From Chamaelirium japonicum (taxonomy: Eukaryota > Streptophyta > Magnoliopsida > Liliales > Melanthiaceae), in assembly GCA_947650365.1 (NCBI GenBank), contig OX393550.1, forward strand, positions 70,429,978 to 70,493,977: 64,000 bases of DNA, in the 5' to 3' direction. Positions 24,231-36,689 of the stretch are shown here, one piece after another; position 1 is the first letter of the stretch, and the number at the start of each line of letters is the position of its first letter. The notes beneath the pieces are model-generated. The model did no database searches and was not told the DNA's origin. It saw only the letters and a program-made list of their open reading frames with translations. A program made the position numbers and the translations under genes.

Positions 24231-25640
24231 TGACACACATACACACGCGTGCGTGCACGCACGCACATAAAAAGCTAAATTGACACCCAACACCAACTCA
24301 ATGTGAAGGCTAGCCAACCCATTCAATATGCCATATTTGAATCTCCCATATGCCATTCAGTATATGGGAAATTTTACAGACCGCACAAATCTGCAATTAT
24401 CCCTCATTTTCCATCAACCTTGAATATACCCCATTTCCTTGGATCATACCCACTCTTATCCCTAAAATATCATTGCCACCTTGAATACACCCACATTAAA
24501 CCTCCCTCGCCTCTGGAATATACCACAATTTTCCTAGTATATTTTGATTCTTTAAATATATTCATAAAAATAATGTTTACCCGCATTGTTTAGCAGCTTT
24601 AACTTCATTTATGGAACAACTCTTAGTAGGCATCAGGCTCAAAATGAAGGCATACAATCACATTACTGCTATAAAGCAATTTAAACGAAGCTATGATTTC
24701 AAAAAATATTGTTAAAGAAATTCAATCCTTAACGGCAAAACTTAATACATAATATGATTTCTGTTTGCTTCACTAGGCATGTGAGAAATAGCCCAATTAA
24801 TGACAAAACTCTTGACATAAAAATTGTGATTTATATTCACATCGTCCTAGTTCATCAACTAGCAGGTCTTAGCACCTGGTGCAAGATGTATGAATACACT
24901 CAGAAACCAGTTGCACACTAATCAACAAGATAGCTTCTCATCATTAAGCTCTTATATCACCCAACTGCCCAAGACTAGAGCCACAAAGGAAATAACATAG
25001 AACTGTTCTTCATCGGTGAATTTTCCCTAAAGATCATGTTAACAAAAATTAAGGCAAAACTTATTTGGCATCAATTCGTAATACATAACATTTTTTTTTG
25101 TCTGATCGAGTAGATTCAAGAAATAGCTTAATTCATGATAGGCACTCTTGTGAGCACCTAACTTAGCTATTTCTTTTCATTACAGTTTAAAGGACAAGGG
25201 TAGCTTCCTAATCAATCTTGGCAAATCTAACAAGCAAAGAAAGAAGGTGAGAGGAGACAAAGAAGCCATCCAAATTCTTTTGTGCAATATAGGCATCAAA
25301 AATAGAAGGAGGCCACTATAGATGAATAAAAAGCTTCTCGACAAATATAACAACCAAAGAAAGAAAGTGACAAGAGACAAAGAAGTCATCCAAATTCTTT
25401 TGTGTAATATAGGCATCTAAAATAGAGGAGACCACTATAGATAATGAAAAGTTTCTCAATCTTACCAAGAAAAGGATGGTTACAATTCATAATATGTGTG
25501 AACTTTTGAGTTACCTGAAAAAAAAAATCATGGAGGATGGTTACAATTCAAAAGTTCATAAAAATCAGGTCTCAACAGGAACTAGGCCATATTAATTCTG
25601 AATGGCGAGTACTGAATACTGAAATACAAAAGACTGATAA
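22911..25640. other. Interior of inverted-repeat block, no clear gene
   Basis: 23130-23360 is GC-rich with repeated GAAGACCTTCGGC inverted motifs. 23570-23900 read on the minus strand contains an exon-like stretch (ATGLQLHYIFGLLQHKYE) preceded by an AG and ending in a stop near 23720. It resembles a captured C-terminal exon but I do not recognise the family. 25200-25420 holds a 120-bp direct duplication (CAAATTCTTTTGTG at 25271 and 25391). The rest looks like intron or spacer. Confidence 0.4.
24164..24262. repeat. (CT)n-(CA)n-(GC-rich CA) microsatellite
   Basis: About 50 bp of CT repeat is followed by CA repeats and ACGC/GTGC alternation. It is a simple sequence, and the Ser/Leu and Arg/Glu ORFs across it are spurious. 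Confidence 0.95.
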
Positions 25641-25681
25641 TTCTCATTATGTCAGTGTCCCACGATATTAGCAGCTCACAC

Positions 25682-26193
25682 TTGCTGGAAGCCCACATTG
25701 TTCTTGTTCAAGCTCAATTTTCATATCCTGACCTGTCAATAATACGAGAAATGTATGGTTCAGAAACAGTTGAGCATGCAACTTCTTCAAATAGAAGAAA
25801 GGAAGCTGATAATGCAAGGCATTATCGGCCAAACCAAATTCTCGAGAGTCCCAAAAGGACAAGCACACACTAAACTATGTAATCATAAAATAAATTACTT
25901 GAAATAAAAAAAAGGAAACAAAAAAAGTGACAACAAGATAGCTTTCTCAAAAAGATATCATGAGATAGAGAAATAGTCCTAGAAGGCATTGTGTTGGATT
26001 CTTCAATATTAATAATTAAGTACGAAAGATATTGGAGCTAAGAAGTCATGGTTCCAACCTTCAACGCCCTCATTTGTAAGAAATAAGTTGGTCTCTCTGC
26101 TAGCACAAATATAGACAAAGCATCATTATCGCTGACATTCCAGGCAATCAGAGATCTAGCAACCCAAAATGCCCTTGCGTATGAAAGGCTATC
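25682..26193 (-). pseudogene. Limit dextrinase (pullulanase)-like fragment, two exons
   Basis: On the minus strand, exon 26193-26060 follows a TTTGCAG acceptor and encodes SLSYARAFWVARSLIAWNV. With a one-base shift it continues to SRETNLFLTNEGVEG. Exon 25732-25682 follows GACAG and encodes QDMKIELEQEQCGLP. The phase across the join (GAAG|GT) is consistent. These motifs and their order resemble the N-terminal part of plant limit dextrinase, a plastid debranching enzyme. The catalytic domain is absent and there is a frameshift, so this is a non-functional fragment. It lies inside the inverted-repeat block, suggesting capture by a transposon. Identification is from remembered family patterns and needs a search. 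Confidence 0.6.
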
Positions 26194-26199
26194 CTGCAA

Positions 26200-28470
26200 A
26201 TGCAACCTTTATAATGAATATTCCATTATAGACAAATAAGATATAAGCTCATCATTTGTAAGTTTCCTTTCTTCCATTCATCTCCTTCTTCATTCTCTTT
26301 AATTTAATCTTCTTTTTTTTCCTTTTTAACCAGTACATTAGTGTAAATTTGACTTTGTGGATCAATAAAGTTGTAAGTCTATAGTTATTCTCTTCTTTTA
26401 CTATTTGTATGTCAGAGGATAGCTATCCGATTTTGCCCATGGATTCGAGGTAAGTCATTCATGGATTCAAACACAACCTATCTCAACCCTTGTAGCTTAC
26501 ATTTGCAGACCTGTGTTGTAGCTTACATTCACGGATTCAAACACAACCTATCTCAACCCTTGTAGACATATTTTTGCAGTTGCATAACCCATGTATTGTC
26601 AGTGAAACTTATCGGGAATATATAATAGAGCTTATTGGAATAAAACTCACACAGAAGCCCCACGGTCCTATCTTACCAAAGCTAATAACCCGGTCATCTA
26701 TAAAGTCTAAAAGTGATCAAAACTACTTGATCATCTACGTAACATTGCAACCATGTTACCATCTATCATTATGATCATTCAAAAAAAGGACAGGAAAAAA
26801 GATGGATGCAAAACATCCATGACATAGAAAATGGATGCAATGTTATGGGAGTGATATATGCATCCACGGAAAAAAAATCAGAAAAATCGGCATTTCGGAC
26901 AATGGACCCATCTCACTGTGATGATTGTATGGTTTTTTACATGTAATACTCCGAGCCTGAAGTGGGTCCATAGCCTGAAAAAAAATCAGCAAAATCAGCC
27001 TTTCGGGCTATTTCACTATTCCGGATGCCCAGTAGGATTGCGCTAAGTTGTATTTTTTATATATAAGGCATTCCATATGTGGTGTACGCCCAACTAGCTG
27101 GGGCGCAAAAGACACCACTAGGTACCCAGGGAGTACGCCGAGCAGTGAGGTGTAAGTCCAGATGGAGACTTGCCCCAGATTGCTCACTCCAGGGCGTTTT
27201 GGGTGTGCCTCGCCTAGGGCTCGCCTAGGCGAGGCACAACGCCGCTAGGTGCCCCGAGCGTACGCCAATGGGAGGGGATTTTAGGATGAAGAATTTTTTA
27301 CAGATACCAGGACCGAAATGATACCAGAGATCAGAATCAAGATTCAAGCTTCATCACAAGATCGAAACAGATATGACACTATTCCTTTTAATAACACTTT
27401 TTATATATGGATTACAATAGTTGGTTTTCCTAATGTAGGTAGGCTCAGTAGTTCCACGAAATTATTGGAATTGGATGAAGAACAAGTGATAATGTGTTTA
27501 TGGAGGAAGCCAAACTACTTATTGATGTAAAGTTTAAGTAAACCTGAAAAAAGATAGGTGACTGTTGGTGATAAGTTTCATCTTTATCTAAATTGATGTC
27601 GAATAAGAATCTACGTTGGTGTGGAATAATGAAAAAGGAATAGTTATTTAGAGAATCACTCTGGAATCAGAAGCTGAATTCAGAGTGTGGGATTTTCAGT
27701 TGGGAGAGATTATACAAGGGAATTCAGAAGAAGAAATGGAATGGTGTGTGTTTTCTATTTTCTCAAGAAACCTGAGATGAATTTAAGAAAGGAGGGGTAG
27801 ACAAGATTATGGGTTTGTATGAAGCAAACCTTTAGTAATAAAATTATTGAGATGAATTTATGAAGGTTCCAAGAATGTGGAACACGATGGTAACTCAGTT
27901 GCAGGAGCTTCAATGGAAAAAGAAGGGAGCAAATCAAGTTTTGGTTATGAGCGAATCAAGTTTTGGTAACGAGACATAGCTCTATACAGAAGGGGAAATG
28001 TAAGAAGAGGAGTTCAAACTGCAATGTCATGGGAAGTGATCTATGCATCCATGGGAAAAAAAATCAGAAAAATCAGCATTTCAAGTTTTGGCTACGAGAC
28101 ATAGATCTATGACATAGAAGATGGATGCAAAGTTAACATACCTATGCAAGTCTAAGTATATACACACTCTAACAAACAATATGAAAACATTTCAAAAAAA
28201 AATAACAAGCAATATGAAAGAATTAATTGATCTATAGTAATACTCAAAATAAATATGATAGAGTGAAAAGAATCATTGGATTTATATAAAATAGGATGGA
28301 TAGAAAATGTAATGTTAAAACATTGTTGAACTAGTGAAGTTTTAGAACATCAAGAATGAAAAAAGTGTACAGGCTCCATGAGGTACCTTATAGCTTCTTA
28401 AGAGGAAAATTAAAGCAAGCAAATTAGTAACAAACTAAGCAGAAATTCTGCAACCAGCTAACATCCAAGC
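26200..28470. other. Spacer without recognisable gene
   Basis: No exon-like coding was found on either strand. A sequence around TGCATCCACGG and AAATCAG with ATTTC is repeated at about 26820-26900 and 28020-28130, indicating a small internal duplication. Confidence 0.4.
27206..27236. repeat. Perfect 12-bp-arm hairpin (TGCCTCGCCTAG)
   Basis: Arms TGCCTCGCCTAG and CTAGGCGAGGCA flank a 7-nt loop within a GC-rich island (27070-27260) in otherwise AT-rich DNA. Similar GCCTAGGCG motifs are common in plant repeats. It may be a small non-autonomous element remnant, but no TSD was identified. Confidence 0.6.
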
Positions 28471-28479
28471 TTCAGTTAC

Positions 28480-28824
28480 CTGCTTTGTTCTGTCACCATG
28501 AATAGTAGTTGCAGGTAAACCCATTCATACACAGCCAGTGTTCCAACGAGTCGGCTCCTTTTTTTGTCTCTACAAAGACCAGAGTCAGAGCTTGCTGCAG
28601 AACCAAAGCAAGAGCACCAGTCAATAAAATGTTAATAATAAGTATGTTGTTCACATTTGCACTGATAAAGCAGATGAGTTTCAAATTTGGAAGTAAATTC
28701 AATGAGCTTACTATAAATAGAAAGGTTTAAGCAAAAAGATACAACACACAGGCTAAAAGCTAGGTATTACCCTTTTCTGTGATCCATTTTCTCTTTGCGC
28801 ATGAAGAAAATCAGAAGCCAATCT
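28480..28824 (-). pseudogene. DDX3/Ded1-type DEAD-box RNA helicase fragment, two exons
   Basis: On the minus strand, exon 28824-28771 (54 nt, acceptor TGCAG, donor GG|GTAAT) encodes RLASDFLHAQRENGSQKR. Exon 28594-28480 (acceptor CTGCAG, donor CAG|GTAAC) encodes QALTLVFVETKKGADSLEHW and onward. These match the linker and helicase-C start of plant DDX3-like ATP-dependent RNA helicases. In the first exon the usual stretch between RLASDFL and LHAQ is missing, an internal deletion. The second exon has one extra base after NGF, which shifts the frame before the ATTIHGD motif. The intron is retained, so this is a DNA-level copy rather than a retrocopy. It sits in the inverted-repeat block next to the limit-dextrinase fragment. 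Confidence 0.78.
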
Positions 28825-28979
28825 CTGCATACACAGTTGACAACATGTCAAGCTAGGAAAGAGATTCTATCATTTATAACTTGGGAACATGTAGATGCAG
28901 AAAACAAATAGCATTGGTCAGAATTAAAAAAAAGGTAACTAGAATTCATGTTACATAGCAGTCGCTCATATAAGAGAAA

Positions 28980-29860
28980 GCATATGATATGCTCCATATA
29001 AAGCAATGCAATTACCTAATAAATAAGATAAAATCTCCAGCAAAGAGCCTCTTTCTGCTCATAAATAGGCTCCATCCAGTAGTGAGTAAGTGCCTTTTTG
29101 GTTTACCTAAGGCCACAGAGAGAAGAAATAAATTAAAACCTATAAAGCATTCAAAGAACAAAGAAGAATATAAAGTTGAGTATGATCAACTGTTGTGGAT
29201 CATATATGTCACTGTTGTGGAACATGTGATATGCTCCAGGATTACAGAAGACAGACTGCTCACAACATAATATCACTGTTGTGGAGCATAAATGGAGCAT
29301 ATTATATACTCCATAAATGCTCCACGCTAGTAATATCTTAGCTGGCTATTACTGGGGTGGAGTTATGGAGCATGTAATATGCTCCATAACAGTGACATTG
29401 GGGTGGAGTTATGGAGCATATTACATGCATTGGAGCAGATCATATACTCCAATATGCTCCATATCAGTAATAGCCAGCTGAGATATATAGAGCATATCAT
29501 ATGCTCCAATATGCTCCACAACAGTGACATTGGGGTGGAGTTATTAGAGCATATGATATGATCCAAAGCATGTAAATGTTCCAGAACTCAACCCCAATAA
29601 TGTCACTGTTGTGGAGCATAAATGAAGCATATTAAATGCTCCATAACTCCACCCCAGTAATAGACAGCTGAGATATTACTGGTGTGGAGGATATATGGAG
29701 CATATCACATGCTCCACAATAGTAACATAACATATGCTCCAAATATGCTCCACACTAGTATTATCTCAGCTGGCTACTCATGAAGAATATATGGAGCATA
29801 TCATATTCTTCAGAGCATGTGTTATGCTCCACCCTATTAATCACATACTCCATATATATC
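28980..29860. repeat. Right inverted-repeat region rich in GGAGCATAT palindromes
   Basis: Counterpart of 22075-22910 in reverse orientation. It contains repeated GGGGTGGAGTTATGGAGCAT and TGCTCCACAACAGTGACAT units and many self-complementary GGAGCATAT/ATATGCTCC pairs. The inverted match to the left arm is clearest at 29215-29300. Confidence 0.75.
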
Positions 29861-29879
29861 GTCCACCAAGATACATGAC

Positions 29880-30180
29880 GATATATTTTCAATTACAATT
29901 AATATAACCAATTACATTACATGTAGCATCACATCCAACACTTGTATGTCCAATTACAATCAACATAACCAATATCATTTGGACTTAAACATGTCCAATT
30001 ATATCCAACACAACCAATTACAATGTAACCCATAACATCCAACACAACCAATTACATCTAATATCATTTGAACTCAAACATGTCCAGTTATAACCAACAT
30101 AACGAATTATACTGTAACCTATAACATCCAACAAGAAGCATACTTACACCACAAAAAATTTACATCCAAGATTATGATCA
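29880..30180. repeat. Short tandem repeat (CCAATTACA / ATCCAACAC units)
   Basis: Degenerate tandem copies built from AACATGTCCAATTATATCCA, CAACACAACCAATTACA and ACTGTAACCCATAACATCC-like pieces repeat at roughly 105-110 bp. This is probably 3' flank of the Ulp1-like pseudogene or the end of the neighbouring transposon. No coding was seen. Confidence 0.6.
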
Positions 30181-31459
30181 TACATAGTTTGTTCCAAATT
30201 ACATTAAAACAAATAATAATCATAATTTATTCATCAAGATTTGGAAAGCAATTCTTCTACGGATAGCAATCATGTCGGTTTGTGTGAAATCAATCTTCCA
30301 TCTTACTATCAAATAGTGTGCATATGCCAGCATGAATACTCCACAATCAATCTTGAAATATTACGCCATATAAGGTAATCAAATGATAATATTATAGTTT
30401 ATTGAATTAAAATTAATATAGTTTGCATAAGTTAATCTTACCCATTCTCTTATAGCCTTATTTTCTCGCTACAATTCCGCACCTTCCACTTCTTTCCAAT
30501 CAAATCCTTTTCATCACCTGGGCTATACAACATTGTAAACGCACAAAAAAGATCCGGGTCATCTTTATTGCGAGCACACGAAGATTACAGAGGCTGGGAC
30601 CCGGGGGCTCGGGGTTGACGAGTCCGGGTGCGGCGGATATTGATCAGGAGATTATGGGAGAGATCCTCTGGAGGGTCCCTTTGATCCGCGTCTCCATGTG
30701 GTATTCGTGCAAGAGCTCTGAAGGGGTTGCCCAGGACAGAGGTCTTTACAGGGTGAGGGGTTTTGAGAGGCTAAGGGGTATCCGCCGTTGCTTTGGTCCC
30801 TTCCGTCACATGCTTCGCGCTTCCTCGGCTAGGGGGTTTTCGGCTTCGTTCCTCGGTCTTAGTGTCTTCCTCACTCCTTGCTTGACCTCGACGTCCTTGA
30901 TCGTCGGTTCGTGGCGTCGATCGTGCTTTTGGCATCGGCTTTGGCTTTGACTTTCGGCTTTAGCTTGGCTTAGGCGTGACTCTGGCTTTTGTGTTGCTTT
31001 GGCGCTTGCGCTTGGACGTAGACGGGGGGAGACTTGCAGTGCTTTCGTTCTTCCGGACTTCGCGTCGTATCGGCTAGAACGTGTGGTGCTTTTGCTCATG
31101 ACCGGCATAGTCGCTTGGCTTTGGCACTTGCGTTGCTTTGGCGTGGGCTTTACCGGGGCTTTTGCTTTGGCTTTTTGCGTGGGCTTTTGCTTCGGCGTCG
31201 ACTTGATCTTCTTCTCGAACGATAGTGACAACGTCTTCAATGCTTCTGGCTTCCTTGACGGTTTAGGTGTAGGCTATACTTTGCTTCTTCTTTGGGCTTC
31301 TTTGGCGTGATCGGAGTTGAAGGGTACCTTTGAAGACGGCGGGGGTAGCACCAACCTTCGTGCGACGATTGTAGCGTCGGCTTTACTTTGAAGACGACGG
31401 GTGTAGCGACGCTTCAGGCAGTCCTCTCAAAGCTTTCTTTTTCATAGATGGGGTGGACG

Positions 31460-33200
31460 TTTGTCGAAGGCGACGGGTGATGCTGCTTCGGTCTTCTTCT
31501 CTAGGCTTTTAAGCTTGATCGGAGTCGAAGGCTTGTTGGAGATGACAGGGTGGTGCCACTCCGATCTTCTTCTTCGGCCTTTGCTTCTGGCGTCTTCGGA
31601 GTCGAAGGATTCTTCTTCTCCGAGCTTTCTTCTTCGTGCACGGAGTCGAAGGCTTGATCTTCTTGTGCAAGGGTCCTCACGTCGATGAGGGATTTCAATG
31701 TACTAAGTCGGTCCCGAAGGGATAGGCTTGCCCGTGCCTCGTGAAGCCTTGGGTCGATGAAGAAGCGTCTCCTCTTCTGCAGAGCTTTCTCGCTTCGTCT
31801 TCAGCTTGTGACTTTTTCGACCTGGCGATGGTTGTGGCGTCGGCTTTTCCTCTGGGTGTATTCGGTGTAATCGGAGGTGAAGGCTTTGTTGAAGATGACG
31901 GGTGTAGTGCCGCTTCGTTCTTCTTCTTTGGGATTTTGAGCTTGATCGGAGTCTAAGGCTTGTTGGAGACGACGGGGTAGTGCCGCTCCGATCTTCTTCT
32001 CTGGCCTTTGCTTCTGGCGTCTTCGAAGTCGAAGGGTTCTTCTTCTCCGAGCTTTCTTCTTCGTGCACAGAGTCGAAGGCTTGATCTTCTTGTGCAAGGG
32101 TCTTCACATTGTTGAGGGCTTTCAATGGACTTAGCCGGTCCCGAAGGGATAGGCTTTCCCGTGCCTCGTGAAGCCTTGGGTCGATAAAGAGCGTGTCTCC
32201 TCTTCTGCAGAGCTTCCTCGCTTTGTCTTCAGCTTTCGATTTTTTTGACCTGGCGACGATTGTGGCATCGGCCTCTCCTCCGGGCGTATTCGGCGTAATT
32301 GAAATTAAAGGCTTTGTTGAAGATGACGGGTGTAGCGCCGCTTCGTTCTTCTTCTCCGGGCTTTTGAGCCTGATCGGAGTCGAAGGCTTGTTGGAGACGA
32401 CGGGGTAGTGCCGCTCCGATCTTCTTCTCTGGCCTTGCTTCTGGCGTCTTCGGAGTCGAAGGGTTGTTGGAGACGACGGGGTGATGCTGCTCCGATCTTC
32501 TTCTCCGGCCTTTGCTTCTGGCGTCTTCGGAGTCGAAGGGTTCTTCTTCTCTGAACTTTCTTCTTCGTGCACGGAGTCGAAGGCTTGATCTTCTTGTGCA
32601 AGGGTCTTCAATTTGATGAGAACTTTCAATGGACTAAGCCGGTCCCAAAGGGATAGGCTTGCTCGTGCCTCGTGAAGCCTTGGGTCGATGAAGGGCGCGT
32701 CTCCTCCTCTGCAGAGCTTCTTCGCTTCGGTCTTCAATCTTCGACCTCTTCGACCTGGTGACGGTTATGGCGTCGGCTTCTTCTCCAGGCTTTTGGGCTT
32801 GATCGGAGTCGAAGGCCTTGTTGACGATGATGGGTGTAGCGCCGCTTTGGGTATTCTTCTCCAAGCTTTCTTCTTCATGAATGGAGCGGATGCTTGCTGA
32901 AGACGACGGGGTGATGCCGCTTCGTTCTTCTTCTCCGGGCTTTTGGGCTTGATCGGAGTCGAAGGCTTGTTGGAGACGACGTGGTAGTGCCGCTCCAATC
33001 TTCTTCTCCGGCCTTTGCTTCTGGCGTCTTCGGAGACAAAGGGTTCTTCTTCTCCGAGCTTTCTTCTTCGTGCACGGAGCCGAAGGCTTGATCTTCTTGT
33101 GCAAGGGTCTTCACTTTGATGAGGGCTTTCAATGGACTAAGCCGGTCCCGAAGGGATAGGCTTGCCCGTGCCTCGTGAAGCGTTGGGTCGATGAAGAGCG
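31460..33200 (-). repeat. ~0.43-0.50-kb tandem repeats inside the LTR
   Basis: The block CGGTCCCGAAGGGATAGGCT recurs at 31709, 32136, 32640 and 33143 (spacings 427, 504 and 503). Between these lie shorter repeats of TCTTCTTCTCCG-type sequence. Minus-strand translation gives long Lys/Glu/Arg/Ser-rich ORFs (up to 344 codons, 31703-32737) with repeated EEESSEKKNPSTP units. These follow from the composition and repetition and are not recognised as a protein family. Confidence 0.85.
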
Positions 33201-33261
33201 TGTCTCCTCTTCTGGAGAGCTTCTTCGCCTTGCCATCCGACCTCTTGAACCTTCCCCCTCC

Positions 33262-33277
33262 CCCTCTATTTATAGGT
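33262..33277 (-). promoter_or_regulatory. TATA box of the LTR (minus strand)
   Basis: CCTATAAATAGAG on the minus strand is followed by a C/T-free purine-rich tract and then the repeat block. It is a good plant TATA box inside the LTR, consistent with transcription toward lower coordinates. Confidence 0.6.
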
Positions 33278-36200
33278 GAAGAGGGGAGGGGAGAGATATG
33301 GGAAGTTTATTTGAATCCCTCTAATATCTCTCCCATAATTACCCCAAGATTTATTCTTCCATTGAAGAGAGGAATAAAACCTTTATTTGCCTTCCTTTTC
33401 TGGCGGAGTAGTTATGGCTCAATCTTCTTTGAATTTATTTTGAATCTTGCACATAAAGTCGATGGCGACCCGGCTTTGTTTTTTGTCCATCGGATCGAGG
33501 GATCGGTGCAGATCCACACTTACGTAGACGTCTTACGCAACCTCCCCCCGCGCATGGCGGTATTTGTTTCCTTTTTGGCCTTTTCTTTCCTTTTCTTTTC
33601 TTTCTTTTCTTTCCTTTTCTTTCTTTCTTTTCTTTTCTTTTCTTTTCTTTTCTTTTCTTTTCCTTGTATGGCCGGCCACCCCCTACCCGTGGGTAGGGGG
33701 CTCAAATTTTGAGAAGGGGGCCGAGTGGGCCCTACTTGGGGATGGGCCCACCCGGCCTCTTGTTTGGTGCGGGTCGGGTCCGGTTTCCCCCCTTTAGTCG
33801 GTGCATGCGAGTCGAGTTCGGGTCCGGGTCCGAGTGCGTGTCGGGATTGCATCCGTATTGGTGCACGCAAGTCGGGTCCGGGTCCGAGTGCTTGTCGGGT
33901 TTGCCTCCGGATAGGTGCATGCGAGTCGAGTTCGGGTTAGACACAATTTATGTGTCTACAAACATAATAGGAAAGATATAAAGAAAACTATTTACATTAG
34001 CTCGATAAGTATTCTCGAGATTTTTGTCCAAGGAGTTCACCAACATGATCAATCTTTCCTTTATGTATACCACTCCCAAATACCAATGAGTTCTTTTGTA
34101 GTTGATTGACATCATGATATGAGAATAATCCCACAACCTCAATAAATTTCTATCTTTATCAAGTATCTTATATTTCAAGTTGACATATACTTTAATGTTA
34201 CTACACCAACCATTGGAAATCCTATAAATTCTGGCTAACTCCTTATTTGGTGGATTCTTCTTCTTCCCTAAAAATTTAATCTCAAATTTTTTAAAACCTC
34301 TTGCAGGTGACTGAATAAACTCTTATTTATAATATACAAATATGATTTAGAAAACTTATATCAAATATATTATTATGAAACATTATATAAAATGGGCATA
34401 CCCAATAGAACGACGCCAGGCAACCTATTAGAGGTGGCATTAGATTCTTTCGACTTCTCCACGACATATGTCTATCCTCCAAGATAGTCATGTATGAATT
34501 CACATGCTGTAGCAGAAGACAATAATTAGAAAACTTAAAAATAATAAAACACATATTATTTACTATTAAAAAACTTACATCGCTTGTCACGCAACTAAGA
34601 GAGAAGTATAGTTCAGAAATTATATCGGGTGTGATTTTGACACCATCTATATATGGAGCCTCCCTAAAAATGGCATAAAACAAATTATATTAAACAAGTT
34701 ATAATATATGAATGATTACAAACATCTAATCAGAAGATATTTACAAGTTATTTTTATTTCCATCCATGAAATTAAGCAAAATATTTCTTTCTTCTTCTGA
34801 GAGGTTTTCATCCATTTATCGCTTGTGATTGGTGGCTCTGAAATGTAATCTTTCTTCATTTGTTTCTTGTCAAGATTTATCCATGGCGATCTACAAAACT
34901 GACTACCTTCCTTATCCTCCTCCTGCCATTATCACCCTGTATTATATAATACATAACAACATAAATTATTTATCTAACTAAAAGTACATGCTATAAAATT
35001 TAATTAGGCTTAGTAGTAATTACATCAATTTCTTCTTGTGAAGATAGACCAATGGCATTGTCTCTTTCATCCCTATCCTTCTTTTTCTCTCCCTTCTCAT
35101 CTTCTATCTCCTTTTGCTTCTTATCCTTCTCTTCTATATCCTCTATATCTACATAGTTCTTATTTACCTCTTCTCTATCCTTCCTCTTCTCCTTATCTAA
35201 ATCATCCATATTAGTAGAGGTAAATAAACCTTCATCCAAATTTCTTGTGCAAAATCAGCGAGATTGTTCAATTCAATTATGTCACCTTCTTCCAATGGGG
35301 AGGAAGGCTCATGGGAAACCTTTTGCTCCTCCCCTTTAAGCATCCTAATTTTCTTTTGTAGAGAATAAACTATCATCTGCAACGTGGAGACCTACAAGAG
35401 AAGTTTATGCACTTTCTTCTCTAACTCGATAATTCTTCTGGCCTGGCCCTATCTCTTCTCACCCTTAGGCTTACATGCATTAATCATCATAAAGGGAGAT
35501 GAATGATTGTGCTCATCACCAATTTTAAGCTCTTTTTCCTCAATGTCAAGCTCTATGTTCCTCTTTTGCAAAACATGCTTTGTCAGATCTTCATTCTCAT
35601 AGTCATCGCTAGCTGACTCATATTCTACCAATGAGTGGGATTGCATCAATTCCTCCTTAGTCCATTTCAAATCGTCGATAATTTCAACCTAAAAAATATA
35701 ACATAATGATATTGATTAGTAAATATATATTTAAAAATAAAGAATAATTACATAAAGAAAAAACTATATGTACATCATCCATCTCCAATAACATTGCTAC
35801 TTCATCGTACTTGTAATATGCAAAGTTATACCAACTGCAAATCCTTGAAATTTTAAGATCCTTCAATTTCGAAGCACAAGCACGACCCAACTTGGAAATC
35901 TTTTCAAGTACCCAAGACTGCCAATATCAAGTTTAATATATTATAAGAAAATGATTAACAACTATGTAGAAATAAAAAGTTTAGAGATCAAACTACATAC
36001 CTGGAAAGCAAGCACGCATCCAAATATATTATACTTGATTGGATTTTTATCATCCTTTAATGCCCCTTCCATGCCTGCTTTCAAGGCATTGTAATCTATG
36101 TTACCTCATGGGTAAACGTTAAATACTTCAAGGTTATCAACCAAAGCCAAGAAATGCATACATATGTTATTAACATTGTTGGCACCTAGAATGTAACTCT

Positions 36201-36689
36201 CCAAAATGAGAATCAAAGTCAACTTCAAAGCATCCTCCAAATTTATTTTCTGATCCTCAAAGTGTTTAATCTTAGCCCATAATGTATCCTGTGTAATCTT
36301 ATTTTCAAAAAATTCCCATAATCGTTACTTTTGTTGTTGTGATAGTTTGGGTAGCTTCGGGCCCTTTATATATCTTAGGCCCGTCATCGTAGAGAACTCA
36401 CCAACTATAAATGCTAACTTCCTCTTTCTCATCCTAAATGAAATCTCATCATCCTTCACTCTATGCTGACGGAAGTAGTAAGTGACCATCAGTAAAAACA
36501 TCATACCTGATGATTTCATACTCAAGAAATAGGCAAAACATGACCTAGAAAAGAAATCCAATGCATCTGAGTTGTTCTTAAAAAGATTAATAATTTTCTC
36601 TATATAATAGCTCATGCACCTTCTAACAAATTTGGGTATCTTCTTAACTTTTTGTACTACAAGTTTGGCACTACAAAAAAAATATTTTT

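Larger units (their letters stand above)
30534..33960 (-). mobile_element. Probable 3.4-kb solo LTR, TSD AACAT
   Basis: The sequence starts TGTAAAC and ends GTGTCTACA, that is TG...CA with short inverted termini. It is flanked by AACAT at 30529-30533 and 33961-33965. No second LTR, PBS, gag or pol was recognised, so a solo LTR is the simplest reading. The TATA box on the minus strand sets the orientation. It separates the catalytic His and Cys segments of the Ulp1-like pseudogene. A polypyrimidine TTTCT tract lies at 33560-33662 and GGGTCCGGGTCCGAGTG-type repeats at 33810-33930. Confidence 0.8.

Noticed and set aside
31703-32737. 344-codon minus-strand ORF as a gene
   Set aside because: Low-complexity Lys/Glu/Arg repeats within an LTR, broken in neighbouring units, and no recognisable domain.
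33520-33870. Lys/Glu-rich ORF in the polypyrimidine tract
   Set aside because: Composition artefact of the TTTCT repeat inside the LTR.
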